Shown: positions 41,113-53,140, numbered from the stretch's first letter. The stretch is 64,000 nt of DNA from Microvelia longipes (GCA_018340805.1 JACMZG010001913.1:6603230-6667229); one strand, 5' to 3'. A program made the numbers and translations. The notes: generated by a model not told the origin, from the sequence alone.

Positions 41113-41244
41113 CCATTGAGAAAAGACGAGAGAAGCGTTTGAAGAACGCACTGTGTTCTCGGATGGTTCCACCTGTAGCCTTCTGCAAGCAGTGCTTCCA
41201 TTTCCTCAGTAAGCTTTGCCAGCTCTTCTTCATTGAGCTCGTAT
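41113..41244 (-). CDS. IA-2: IA-2 exon 3: end of RESP18-like domain
   Basis: 132 bases, residues 39-83, phases 2 and 2. Acceptor TTCAG, donor GTATGG. Encodes YELNEEELAKLTEEMEALLA then EGYRWNHPRTQCVLQTLLSS, matching the helical part of the family's N-terminal domain, where a W-x-H/D-x-x-TQ-x-[VL] pattern is conserved. A complete MITE sits 28 bases upstream of the acceptor (at 41273). Confidence 0.9.
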
Positions 41245-41272
41245 CTGAACAAAGCGTACACAATGTTAAAAT

Positions 41273-42086
41273 CATAGAGATATATACTAGAGGAGGCATA
41301 GCCTATCTTAATACATTGAGAGGCCTGAAACATTTTTTAGTGGGGCTCTCAGGGGCTCTGTGTAACCTCATTCATAGAGATATATACTAGAGGGAGCATA
41401 GCCTATCTTAATACATTGAGAGACCTGAAACATTTTTAGTGGGGCTCTCAGGGGCTCTGTGTAACCTCATTCATAGAGATATATACTAGAGAGGGCATAG
41501 CCTATCTTAATAATTGAGAGGCCTGAAACATTTTTAGTGGGGCTCTCAGGGGCTCTGTGTAACCTCATTCATAGAGATATATACTAGAGGGAGCATAGCT
41601 TATCTTAATATATTGAGAGGCCTGAAACATTTTTAGTGGGGCTCTTAGGGGCTCTGTGTAACCTCATTCATAGAGATATATACTAGAGGGAGCATAGCCT
41701 ATCTTAATACATTAAGAGACCTGAAACATTTTTAGTGGGCTCTCAGGGGCTCTGTGTAACCTCATTCATAGAGATATATACTAGAGGGAGCATAGCCTAT
41801 CTTAATACATTGAGAGGCCTGAAACATTTTTAGTGGGGCTCTCAGGGGCTCTGTGTGACCTCATTGAAACCTCCTCCAAGAGGGAGTTAAGGTTATAATT
41901 AATCAATTGTTTTCGGCTTCCCGCAGATTGTTTGTGTTGTGATTTGTATTTTAAACATTCTACTATATAATTTACTGTTTTTTAGTTCTGTTTATTTGAT
42001 GAAAATGATAATCGAATGTGGTCAGGTTACTTTTTCGATGTTTCAAGATTCAACCAAAAGGGCCTCTCTAGTAATATATCTCTATG
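41273..42086. mobile_element. 8-bp-TSD MITE with six-fold expanded left end, copy 3
   Basis: Perfect 8-bp duplication gttaaaat (41265-41272, 42087-42094) encloses 814 bp. The left third of the element (catagagatatatactagag to tgtgtaacctcatt, about 98 bases) is repeated six times in tandem, followed by one normal right part ending ctagtaatatatctctatg. Lies 28 bases upstream of the exon 3 acceptor. Confidence 0.9.
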
Positions 42087-42094
42087 GTTAAAAT

Positions 42095-43009
42095 AGAAAG
42101 TTTTTCTTTAAATTCATAATACAAAAAATCAGGTACGGGGGGACCTTGGAATTTTTGCTACCATCACTACTTTGGACTCGCTTCGCTCGTCCTTAGAACA
42201 TAAAAATCGCTAAATTTATAGTGCAACACGTCTTTAAACCCTGCACTTAGCTTGTCTTCAAATAGTAAAAACATTTGTTTTATTTCCAGCTGTCCAGAAC
42301 GTATATTGTTTATTGCGTTTAATAACGATGTTCAAAGTGAAGTAGTATTTCATACCTATGAAAGTGAGAAGAGCTTTATATCACAATATTTTGCTTAAAT
42401 TAATACGAGAGACAGTTTTGACGTCTACCCTATATAATGTCATTGGCAGATTAATAACTTATAGATTTTTCCATTTAATCTACGAACACGTGTTATATCT
42501 CCAGACAGGCTCTCGAGTGTCACTGAGCTCTTGTATTTCAATGAGTATATAGATTCTACGAATCTATATTCTCTATGGATTATATGTCTATGTTTATTTA
42601 AATTTTCTGTTGGGACATAGAACTATATTGCTAAACAGAGCGTAACTCTATCTCAATAAAATATCTTTGACTTTAAATATATTTTTTTGGATCTCATGGG
42701 TTCCGTGTAACCTTTTTTTTAACCTTCTCTAAAAGTGTAATAAGGTTTTAATAAATAAATTGTAGTTGATTTTTCCTCCAAAGAGACTTTACTTGTGGTT
42801 CGGTACCACAACGGTGGTCTGACCTGCGACCAATCAAATTGCATGATTTGTGCGCCAATATTCGCGATTCAAAGATGTAGTTGTAAGGTTGGTAATACCA
42901 ATTGCGGGAAAACAAAAGAGTAATCACATTTTTTTTATCATAGGATTAGCATGAGAGCCGATTGAAAGTATTCATTATTACTTTTCCTCATTTATACCGT
43001 AGGTATATA
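42095..43009. other. Intronic, no gene seen
   Basis: A gaggacgagcgaagcgag-like fragment (actcgcttcgctcgtcctta) at about 42177 belongs to the repeat seen at 19.1-19.9 kb. The rest is AT-rich and unassigned. Confidence 0.45.
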
Positions 43010-43290
43010 TAGACCAAGAGGGGTGTTTTGTTAATAAAAAGTGTAATGGCTGGAAACGGGTTTAATTTTTCGTAAATACCTTCCTGAACAAGGATCTGCA
43101 ATTCTGCCGACTCGTATCGGATGGGTGTCCCAGGCAGATCCTTTGACCCTAAAGTGCGTTCTGCCTGGGACACCCATCCGATACGAGTCGGCAGAATTGC
43201 AGATCCTTGTTCAGGAAGGTATTTACGAAAAATTGACCGGTTCCAGCCATTACACTTTTATTAACAAAACACCCCTGGGCTCTTGGTCAA
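43010..43290. mobile_element. GACCAAGAGCCC foldback element, intact copy
   Basis: Two inverted arms of about 130 bases with a short centre (tcctttgaccctaaagtg). Ends tagaccaagaggggtgtttt and aaaacacccctgggctcttg. Confidence 0.82.
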
Positions 43291-43329
43291 GTATTGTTTT
43301 GGCAAAAAAAAAATCCGAAACCGGGTTGT

Positions 43330-43650
43330 ATACCTTTACTTATTAAATAAGTACTAAGTACACTAAGTTTCGTTTCAATACGATAAGTATAGTCATGATT
43401 TTTGTTGAATCACAAAACTTAAGTAGCACTGAGCGTGGTCAGTGCTGTATGGGTGACTGCTGAGAATGAAACGGATGCGTTTACTATCTAAGAGGATTTA
43501 CTATCTTAGGACGAGCGAAGCGAGTTCTAACATGTTGCGGCATAAATTTGCCGAATTGCATATTCTGAGGACGAGCGAAGCGAGTCCGAAGTTGGGAGGA
43601 CGAACGTAGGGAATCCGATGTGATGAGTAAAAGTTCCGAGGTACCCCGTA
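43330..43650. repeat. Interspersed repeat with GACGAGCGAAGCGAG motif, copy 2
   Basis: Similar to 19600-19920: tactaagtttc-type start, gagcgtggtcagtgctgtat, gaatgaaacggatgcgttta and two gacgagcgaagcgagt motifs. Confidence 0.6.
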
Positions 43651-43906
43651 CCCGATTTTTTCTTTATTGTTTCTTAACTTGCGATAGATGAGCTTAAAAT
43701 TAATAGAATGGCCATCGGTGCTATTACTAAGCACCGAGTTGTCAATACTTCATAGATAATTACTTCAATTTTTCCAGGATTTTAAATATAATCAGTCTAC
43801 TTATCTAAAAAGTAAAATGCACTCAAATTAGACCAAGAGCCCAGGGGTGTTGAAACCTTCTTTGATATTGTGCTAATTATTGACAAATCAATCGCTACAT
43901 TTATTA

Positions 43907-44196
43907 TAGACCAAGAGCCCAGGGGTGTTTTGTTAATAAAAAGTGTAATGGCTGAAACCAGTCTTAATTTTTCGTAAATACCTTCTTGAACAAGGATCTG
44001 CAATTCTGCCGACTCGTATCGGATGGGTGTCCCAGGCAGAACCTTTGACTCCTAATGTGCGTTCTGCCTGGGACACCCATCCGATACGAGTCGGCAAAAT
44101 TGCAGATCTTTGTTCAGGAAGGTATTTACGAAAAATTGAGACCGGTTCCAGCCATTACACTTTTTATTTACAAAACACCCCTGGGCTCTTGGTCTA
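43907..44196. mobile_element. GACCAAGAGCCC foldback element, intact copy 2
   Basis: TAGACCAAGAGCCCAGGGG ... CCCCTGGGCTCTTGGTCTA with the same arm sequence as 43010-43290. A 25-base terminal fragment of the same family is at 43829-43853. Confidence 0.85.
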
Positions 44197-44362
44197 AATA
44201 CGGCCTCTCCGTTCAGTATATTTTTTTCCATGCTTCTAGAGATTTTTATAGACAAATTATATTTTTAGTGCTAAAATATATTTCAAACCTTTAAGTGTAT
44301 TAAGATAATGAATCCCTTCTCTGGTAATATATCTCAATGCAGAAGGACCAAAGGGCCGCAAT

Positions 44363-44653
44363 CATAGATATATATAACTAGAGAGGCCCTATTGGTTAAA
44401 TTTTGAAACATCGAAAATGTAACCTGACCACCAATACAAGATCACAGTAACTTATATAGTAGAACGTTAAAAATGCCAATAAAAACACAAACAATGTGCG
44501 GGAAGTCGAAAACAATTGATTTGTTATAACCTTAACTCGCTCTTACAGGAGGTTTCAATGATGTTACACAGAGCCCCTGAGAGCCTCACAGGATGTTTCA
44601 GACCTTTCAATGTATTGAGATAGGCTATGCCCCCTCTAGTATTTATCTCTACG
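44363..44653. mobile_element. 8-bp-TSD MITE, copy 4
   Basis: Perfect 8-bp duplication gccgcaat (44355-44362, 44654-44661). Ends catagatatatataactaga and tagtatttatctctacg. More diverged than copies 1 and 2. Confidence 0.87.
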
Positions 44654-44936
44654 GCCGCAATTGCAATGGAATTCCTCTGGTATCAAGCATTGGTACCAAC
44701 CAAACAAAATTATTTTAATTTATAAATGTGCCATAAATATTCATTCATGAAGAATGATCATAAGACAAGTATAGAATCCACTAATATATAAAAAAAAACC
44801 AATAGTAGTACAGCAAATTGGTCTAACATAGCAAAAAGTTGGTACTTTTCGCTGCGTAAGACCATTTTTTTTATAAATTACGTTAAAATAAAATTTACAG
44901 TGCTTAAAAAGTTATAATAATGGAATATTTACAGTA

Positions 44937-45734
44937 GAGTCCAAGAGCCGGACCTGAAAAAGTGCGACTCATTTTGTACTACTTCAAACTAAATATTTCT
45001 GAAAATGTGCCTTAAATTATGAAGAAAAAACATAGTCTGCCTATCCAGAGTGGAGCCTTTCATATGATTCCGCATGCTCAAATTTAGAATATCGCACAAA
45101 TTCCAGTTTTCTTGAAATAAGTGGTTCCCTGTGGGTCGTGTGCAAAAGATGAAGAGAAAATTTCTTAAAGGTGATAAATGTTCTATAAAATGAGTATTTA
45201 ATCATCGAAATCGGATCACTGCAACTAAAGTTATGGTTCTTTCAAAAACACAAAAAATGGTTAATTTGTTTGGAAAAATATTGGCCTTTTGTGCATGCAT
45301 TTTTTTGACCATTAAACAAATGTCATAACTTTAGTTGACATCCGATAAAAATGACAAATGTACAAAAAGCCAATATTTCTTCAAAGAAATTCGCTGACTT
45401 GGCATAAATTAACCATTTTTTTGGTGTTTTTGAAAGAGCCATAACTTTGGTTATAATTATCCGATTTTAATGATTGAACGCTCGTTTTATAGGAAATTTT
45501 ATCAGCTTTAAAAAAAGTTCTTTTTATGTTTTGCACACGACCTACAGGGAACCACTTATTGCAAGAAAACTGAAATTTGTGCGATTTTCTAATATTTTGA
45601 GCGAGCGCATTCATATGAAGGCTTCACTCTGGACAGGCAGACTATGCTTTTCCTTCATAATAAAAGGCATATTTTCAGAAAAATTTGGTTCGAAGTAGTA
45701 CAAAATGAGTCACATTTTTTAGGCCTGACTCTTG
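44937..45734. mobile_element. Large foldback element (TCCAAGAGCC), uninterrupted copy
   Basis: Inverted arms of about 330 bases: gtgcgactcattttgtacta, gtggttccctgtgggtcgtg and gatgaagagaaaa on the left; complements on the right. Centre near 45300-45400. Related to 27311-29076 and 61650-62360. Confidence 0.75.
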
Positions 45735-45838
45735 CACTAGTAGTATTTAATATCTAAACAGTTTTAATTTATAATATTTACAAAATATTATTATTGCTAG
45801 GTTGTCAAATGAAATTCCTAGGTTTGCAAAATACATAA

Positions 45839-46318
45839 GGCGCGGTCGAATATCCACGGCCTTCTAGAACATTGAATCACCAACAAACTTTTATTATAAC
45901 TTTTTTTCAAAGTTTTGAGTAATTAGCTGGATTTGTGATAAATGAAGCCTATTCCCGTAATCTGCACGCTCTTTTGGTTAATCTCAAAGAGTAATTTACA
46001 TTCACTCAACGATTATTTTTAATCTAACTTGGTACATACATAACTACTGTTAGACGTCAATATTTTGTTATATTTTGACATGTCATATTTGTTAACATTG
46101 ACGTCTAACAGTAGTTATGTATGTACCAAGTTTGATTAAAAAAATCGTTGAGTGAATGTAAATACTCTTTGAGATTAACCGAAAGAGGGTGCAGATTACG
46201 GAAATAGGCTTTATTTATCACAAATCCGGCTAATGACTGAAAATTTTGAAAAAAAAAGTTATAAAAAAAGTTTTTGGTGATCCAATGTTCTAGAAGGCCG
46301 TGGATTCGACCGCGCCTT
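45839..46318. mobile_element. Foldback element with 240-base arms
   Basis: aaggcgcggtcgaatatcca on the left matches the inverted tggattcgaccgcgcctta on the right; arms are nearly full-length, meeting at about 46080 (gacgtctaacagtagttatg and its complement). Bracketed by a direct 40-base duplication of flank (45794-45835, 46320-46362). Confidence 0.8.
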
Positions 46319-46844
46319 ATTGCTAGGTTGTCAAATGAAATTCCTCGGTTTGCAGAATATATACAAGAGTAAGAAATTGACAAGACGCTATACAACAGAA
46401 CATTACCCTCATAATATCTAAAATTTATGTCATAATAGACTTTTTCTTTGCAAATGTTTAAGCTAACAAGTAAGTGCGTAGGCGAGACTTAGCAAGCACT
46501 AAGTTTTTAAATATTTAGAGAGGGGGCAGCCCCCCTGCATAATACTTTACTGCGAAATATTGTCTCTAATATAAAGTTTTCAACAAGTTCTTTTGTATTC
46601 CATAGTGTTGCTTTTTAGATTATCTATATCACTGGTTACGAAGCTTTACTAAGAATATTCTTGCATATTTGACAAGTTCCAAGCATGTTTTAAAGACAAG
46701 ACAAATCATGGATTTATAATGTAAAATTTTTGAAAATTTATAAAAGTACATATTTACTATAATTAAAAAGATACGTGTACATGAATGATATATGTACTTA
46801 ACTGATTTAGTTAGATGTACATAAATTACAAGTACTTGGTAGTA

Positions 46845-47400
46845 TAGTAATATGGGGAGTGTAGTAATACCAGGCAAGTAGGCCACGTTGTTGGGCCCTT
46901 TTTGCCAGCTCCCTAAGATAGTGTTCTACTCCTTTTAATTTCAAGTGTAAGTATATTTCATCTAATCTAGACAGAAGAGCCGTGAATTTCTATGGTTCCT
47001 CTCAAGCTTTTTTCAAGCAATCATACATATTTTCACTGACTTATAGTCTAGTGAAAACTAGGAACAACACGAGCTCTCACTGTTAAACCAAACCTCCACA
47101 CACTTTTAACTACAAGGCATAAACAGTATAGTATTCTAATGAAACTACTATAAGGGTCCTAAATTTTGCCTATACCCAGTTTCATTTAGGGTAAGGAATC
47201 TTTAACGAGTATCTACCTGACAACGCACAGTAGAATTACCGGCTTACGTCCCTTCTGAAGGTCGTGGACCAGAATTTGTATCCCTCTCAAAAACCGAGAG
47301 CCATGCTGGATTGAACCATGACCAATTAAACTCTGGAGTTTAAAGTCAATTATTCTGTGTATTGGCCGCGTACCTTAAACCACTAACCACGGTGACTCTT
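46845..47400 (-). mobile_element. tRNA-headed SINE, copy 2
   Basis: Inverted relative to 20014-20585. Shares gttgggccctttttgccagc, atctagacagaagagccgtg and tgtgtattggccgcgtacct, and ends in a degenerate tRNA head (ccactaaccacggtgactct). Flanked by a direct duplication of over 100 bases (46649-46758, 47422-47532). Confidence 0.7.
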
Positions 47401-47609
47401 AAGTTACTCTTATAAAATATATAAGAATATTCTTGCATATTTGACAAGTTCCAAGCATGTTTTAAAGACAAGACAAATCATGGATTTATAATGTAAAATT
47501 TTTGAAAATTTAATAAAGTACATATATACTATATGTAAAAATACTTTATAAAAGATACAAGAATTTAACTATGTATCAGATGTACGTGAAATGTACTGTA
47601 CTAAGAATT

Positions 47610-47815
47610 GTAGTCAGATGTACATGAATGATACATGTACTCATGGTTAGTCAGATTACTGAATGAACATGTAGTTAGATGTACATGAATGATACATGTA
47701 CTCAGATGGTGTAGTCAGATGTACATGAATGATACATGTACTAAGATGGTGTAGTCAGATGTACATGAATGATACATGTACTCAGATGACGTAGTTAGAT
47801 GTACATGAATGTATA
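47610..47815. repeat. ~40-bp tandem repeat
   Basis: About five units of gatgtacatgaatgatacat and gtactcagatggtgtagtca. Confidence 0.9.
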
Positions 47816-47869
47816 CATTGTATTTTAATTTTTAAGAAAATTATTTTAATTTTAAGCTTTTATGTCATG

Positions 47870-48075
47870 AGGTTCTAACTAATACCAAAACCCTGGTTGA
47901 GTCAGGGTTAGGGATATTTTACGAGTACTTGACTTCGCACAGGCTCGGAAATACAACATTAACGTCTCTTTCAAAGGGCCGTACACTTAAGGATATTAAT
48001 CTATTGCATAAAAATCCTAGACGCCATGACCATGATTGAACCCGTACTGACTAGGTAGCAGGCTTACTTGCTGAA
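47870..48075 (-). mobile_element. SINE-like fragment
   Basis: aggatattttacgagtact and ccatgaccatgattgaaccc resemble parts of the tRNA-headed SINE (cgagtacctgacaac; catgactgaa) but diverged; probably a related family or an old copy. Confidence 0.4.
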
Positions 48076-48112
48076 CTTTACACATATACTATACTACACA
48101 GCGCATACAAAC

Positions 48113-48428
48113 CATAGAGATATAATTCTAGAGGGGCATAGCCATACTCATACACTTGGAGACCTGAAACATCTTTTTGGGGTCTCAGGGCCTGTGTAAC
48201 CTCATTGAAAACTCTTTAAAAGTGAGTTAAGGTTAAAACAAATCAAATGATTTTAGCTTCCTTCACACTGTTTGTGTTTTGATTTGTATTTTTAACATTC
48301 TCTTATATAAGTTATTGTAATATTATATTGATTATTTGATTGTATTTGTAATCGAAGGTGGTCAGGTTACTTTTTCGATGTTTCGCAATTTAATCTTTGT
48401 GGCCCCTCTAGTAATAATACCTCTGTGA
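48113..48428. mobile_element. 8-bp-TSD MITE, copy 5
   Basis: Flanks atacaaac (48105-48112) and acacaaac (48429-48436) differ at one base. Ends catagagatataattctag and ctagtaataatacctctgtg. Confidence 0.8.
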
Positions 48429-48436
48429 CACAAACT

Positions 48437-49149
48437 ATCTTTACCTTCGACAAATAGATACAGTCATTTAGAGGGAACACAAAAAATCTAATTTAATATA
48501 TCTAAACTATAATTCTCGAAACTTAAAAAACTTAAGTTGAGTAAAAACCTCTCCCACGACCCCATGACTTTTTTTTCACGACCTCTGGTTTTTTTCCCTT
48601 GTTAAGAAGGATTTGTTTGCCAAACATTAAGAGGGTAAGCGACGTTAAAAATAGACGAAGAAAAAATATATAAAAATTAAGTAAAGCTTCTAGATTTCAC
48701 TTTAAAGGTTGGTAAAACTTTTATTCAGCCCAACGTCTCAAGTGAAATATAACTTAGACCGTTTAAAACGTCCGCCCTTTAGAAAAAATGAAGGAGGGCA
48801 CTTCTCCTGGGGTTTACCACAGGAAATTAGAAAATGCTCCTTTCATGAAAAACCCCCGTCTTAAATCTTCCATTTTTTTTCTACCGTCTCACTTTTCCAA
48901 AATGAAATTTACATTTTTTTCTTTCTTGGGGTTTTTTAAAGAATTCGTGAGTAAATAGTAAATAAAGAGTATAGTCGTGATTAATTGCTTATTAAATGAT
49001 TTCATTCTATTAAAAATTTCAAGTAGTTCCGGTTTTGCGTTAAAAATTTCTTTAAGGAGATATGTTATTTTCTTATCGTGACGTAGTAAAACCTGAAGTA
49101 TTTTAATAGCACAAATAGGGGTATCTTGGAACATTTCCTTATCACATCG
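48437..49149. other. Intronic, no gene seen
   Basis: AT-rich; an 81-codon open frame (48889-49134, minus) has no recognisable family and no splice context with IA-2. Confidence 0.4.
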
Positions 49150-49860
49150 GATTTGCTACGCTTATCCTCCCTGCTTTGGACTCGCTTTGCTCGTCCTCAG
49201 GGTATAAAAAACACCAAATTTATACTGCAACATGTCTTCAAACTCGCTTCGCTTGTCCTCAGACAGTAAATACATTTGTTTCATTCTTAGCGGTCACCCA
49301 TACAGCACTGACCAAGGTCGATGCTGCTTAATTTTTATATGATCCCACAAAAACATGGATATACTTGTGAATTTATACAATGTTTTAAAAAAAATACACT
49401 CGTCATATAATAAAATTAGAACTAACGCTGATAATGACATGAAAATTAGCACATATATTAGTCTTATACATGGCCATATGCTCGCCAAATGTAGATCTAA
49501 TGACACAATTTTTCCGCGTTGTATATTTTTTCTAAATTTTGGCTGAGACATTATTGAGGGTTAATTGAGCATAATTTTTTTTTAAATCGGCAGAAAATCA
49601 AATTGAGTTGAAATTTGGTACAAGTTAATACCTTTTTGTAATAAATAAGCTTACTATGTTTCGTTATAACACAACAAGTAAATCAATGATTTTTGTTGGT
49701 TGATAAAAGTTAAGCTGCAATGAGCGTGGTCAGTGCTGTATGGGTGAACGCTAAGAATGAAACGGATTTGTTTACTATCTGAGGACGAGAGAAGCGAGTT
49801 CGAATCAGGGAAGGATGAGCGTTGCCGAATCCGTATTGAGAAAAAGGTTTACACAACACT
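49150..49860. mobile_element. Inverted-arm element with GCTTCGCTCGTCC motifs
   Basis: Left arm (about 49150-49330) carries ggactcgctttgctcgtcc and gcggtcacccatacagcact. Right arm (about 49690-49860) carries the complement with gacgagagaagcgagttcga. Arms match the repeat at 19.6-19.9 and 43.4-43.6 kb, so those are probably half copies. Confidence 0.6.
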
Positions 49861-50227
49861 TTCTATGTACCTTTTGTACTTGGTGAAGGGAAGTAATTTT
49901 CCGGGGAGATTCTATGCTTAAACCTAAAAATAGGGCATATAAGAATTTTTTAAAGGAAACAACTGGGGAAATCTAATTTGTAAGCTCTCCGGTAAAAAAA
50001 TTAGTTTTACTTAAATGCAGTAATAATAATGTTTTTACCTTGCTTGAAAGTTATTATTATTCAATTGTTACTATTAAACAAATGTGGTAATTCATTTTTC
50101 TACACTCCTAATAGTTTTGGTCAAAGTTACAACTCCATTTGGCATCAATCCGGTGGAATTTTTTTTTAAAAAGTGATATTTTCTCTTTAATTACGTAGCA
50201 TACAATTTGACAGCCTGTAATATTTAC

Positions 50228-50288
50228 CTGGGTGGAGGGGAGTCGCTGTCAAGCTGGAATATTTGTTTACACCTTCCGAACACTCCAT
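50228..50288 (-). CDS. IA-2: IA-2 exon 2: DGVFGRC segment
   Basis: 61 bases, residues 19-39. Acceptor TTGCAG, donor GTAAAT. Completes the Asp of the family motif LEVC-x-DG-[VL]-FG-x-C and supplies the fourth conserved cysteine (DGVFGRCKQIFQLD). The intron on its right is 12.3 kb. A tandem-expanded MITE starts only about 31 bases upstream of its acceptor (to the right). Confidence 0.9.
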
Positions 50289-50319
50289 CTGCAACAACAC
50301 AATATTATCTTATTTAAAA

Positions 50320-51404
50320 CCGTAGAGATATAATATTGAGGGGCATAGCCTATACATATACATATACCATAGAGATATAATACTAGAGGGGGCATAGCCT
50401 ATCTTTACCATAGAGATATAATACTAGAGGAGGCATAGCCTATTTATACCACAGAGATAAATACTAGAGGGGCATAGCCTATTTATACCACAGAGATATA
50501 ATACTAGAGGGGGCATAGCCTAATTTATAACCACAGAGATATAATAACTAAGAGGGGGCATAGCCTATCTTTTATAACCGCATAGAGACTATATAATTAC
50601 TAGAGGGGGCATAGCCTATTTATCCACAGAGATATAATACTAGAGGGGGCATAGCCTATTTATACCACAGAGATATAATACTAGAGGGGGCATAGCCTAT
50701 TTATACCACAGAGATATAATACTAGAGGGGGCATAGCTATTTATACCACAGAGAATAATAACTAAGAGGGGGCATAAGCTATTATACCACACAAGATATA
50801 AATACTAGAGGGGCATAGCCTTTGTATACCACAGAGATATACTAGAGGGGGCATAGCCTATCGGGCTCTGTTTAATCTCTTTTGAAACCTCCTCTAAGAG
50901 TGAGTTAAGGTTATAACAAATCAATTGTTTCCCGCACATTGTTCGTGCATTGATTCGTATTTTTACCGTTCTACTATATAAGTTGCCGCATAGAGATATA
51001 TACTAGAGTGGGCATAACCTATCTCAATATATTGAGAGACCTGAAACATCTTTTTGGGGCTCTGTGTAACCTTATTCAAACCTTCTCCAAGGGTAAGTTA
51101 AGGTTATAATAAATCGATTGTTTTCATCTTACCACACATTGTATGTGTTTTGGTTTGTATTTTTAAAGTTTTACTATACAAGTTATTGAATTTTGTACTG
51201 ATTATTTCATTATAATATAATCGAAGGTGGTCAGGTTACTTTTTAAATGTTTCAAAATTTAACCTATAGGGCCTCTCTAGTAATAATATCTAAGTAGTTA
51301 CCGTATTTGTTCTGTTTATTTGTTTATTTTTATAATAGAATATGGTTAAAATGGAATGTTTCAAAATTCATCCAATAGGGCCCCTCTAATAAGACATCTC
51401 TATG
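50320..51404. mobile_element. 8-bp-TSD MITE with ~13-fold expanded end, interrupted
   Basis: 50320-50865 is a tandem array of 36-46-base units (accacagagatataatacta, gagggggcatagcctattta). The ordinary right part follows (from gggctctgtttaatctctt) and is interrupted at 50989-51303 by another MITE copy, resuming to the end ...gacatctctatg at 51404. A target duplication is only weakly visible. Confidence 0.8.
50989..51295. mobile_element. 8-bp-TSD MITE, nested copy
   Basis: Inserted in the preceding MITE. Flanks agttgccg (50981-50988) and agttaccg (51296-51303) form an 8-bp duplication with one mismatch. Confidence 0.8.
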
Positions 51405-51625
51405 TAAAAAGCGTTGTATATGTACATTGAAAATTCCCCAAAATTGTAATAGTTTGTATATAAGTATGTATGTACCAGAAGTTTGTTCCTGGAAGTCTCT
51501 ATGGTACACGTTTCCTTCAAACATATTTCGGATCTGAATGAAACTCAGTACAAAAATCAACCCCATAATGTTCAGAACCCGATTATATAGTTTATGAAAT
51601 GTGTACAACTAATATAAATGTTTTA

Positions 51626-52538
51626 TTATAATACGACACACGGCTAATCAATTGACAGCCGCCAATATCTCAATGCTTTCACCCTCTTTTTTTTAAACCA
51701 AAAAAATCCCTTCTTTAAGTAAGCGCAAAAATTCATACTCTGGCAACACTGTAATCAGGTTATGTTTTGAATTTTATTATCTATTTTTATTTGATACCCT
51801 ATTTTTTTTATTTTTTAAAAACTATTTATTTGAAGTAGGAATATTGTTGAATCTTATAAATTTCCAACTAAGTGTTGCTTTAAATTTGTTCGGGAAGTAT
51901 GGAATTAAGTGGAGTTAAGTTGTTAATTACGTAAGCAATGGATCATATAATTCTACTTGATAAAAGTTTGCGAAATTCTAAATAAATACCGTCCAGCTAA
52001 AAACTACTTTTTTACAAATGTGTCAAAAGTTATTGAATGAGCGTATTGCTTCAATGCATAAAATATATGACACAATATCATCCTGACTTTAAAAATCAAG
52101 ACTGTCCATCTATTGAAAGACATGGCATTTTCCAAAAAAAAAATGCTGTCTTTTGGTTGACAGACCACAGACTCTGCGCTGTACTCAAATAACAAGAAAT
52201 GCTTGAAGAATACGTCAATGTCCATGCGTCAAATATAGGCACTCAAATCATATTAAAACTCCGCAATAATTGGATGAATTGAACAGATTGGAATGAAACG
52301 AAACGAACTCAAATAGATCAGTATACACAATGAGGGAAATAAAAGCGACGCGAGGTTACAATTGTTTACAGCCAGTGTTGCCTTCTTATGATTTTATTTA
52401 CGAAAAAGGTATTTTTTTGTACCGAGGTTGGCATGAGGTGGAGGGGGAAAGAGCGTGGTCGGTCTGAACTAATAAAATTCTTTCCCTCACAGATTTTTGG
52501 CGCGCTGTCAATTCATTTTAGCCGTGTGTCGTATTATA
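51626..52538. mobile_element. Long TIR element, complete copy f
   Basis: Terminal repeats ttataatacgacacacggct and agccgtgtgtcgtattataa, 913 bp. The interior is homologous to 2530-3098, plus a unique 350-base centre (about 52000-52370). The 73-codon open frame inside has no known family. The short 160-180-bp MITEs share only its ends. Confidence 0.82.
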
Positions 52539-53140
52539 ACAAATGTTTCAGTAAATCACAGATCCCCGAAAATTCGTGTAATCGAGCTGAAAATATACAC
52601 ATATACTACCATGAATGGTTAGCATATACTAAGTTAAATTTTATAATAAGCATTAGCTCCGATTTTATCAATTGACTTTAACTTTGTCTTTGACTTGATT
52701 TTGACTTTTATTTGTTTTATTTTACTAACTAGCATCGGCCAGTAAAACAGGTATTACTTATAGGAACACTTACATTAAACTTATTACGTAACTTAACCCA
52801 ATTAGGATAAAAATGTTTTACTTTTTGAATTGAAAAATAGAAAAAGGAATGATGACTGAAGAAATATATAAAAAAGGTTTTTCTAAGGGAGAAAATATTT
52901 GGAGGTAGAAGCGTAACAGTTTCATGTTTCTGTTACATAAAACCTAATTGTTCTCTGTTAATTGTGTAAGTTGTAGAAAGCCAGATGGTACTCCTTTCAA
53001 CTTGTAGTTACCGAACTAATAAGTTACTTCGAGTTACTTTTTAATGTCACTTTCTGCAAAAATGGTTCAGAGTAGGAAACGTTTTTGTTTTAGATATTAA
53101 CTTTTATTATTATACATATCATTTATTTGATGAACTGCTA
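52539..53140. other. Intronic, no gene seen
   Basis: AT-rich; no repeat partner or exon recognised. Confidence 0.45.
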
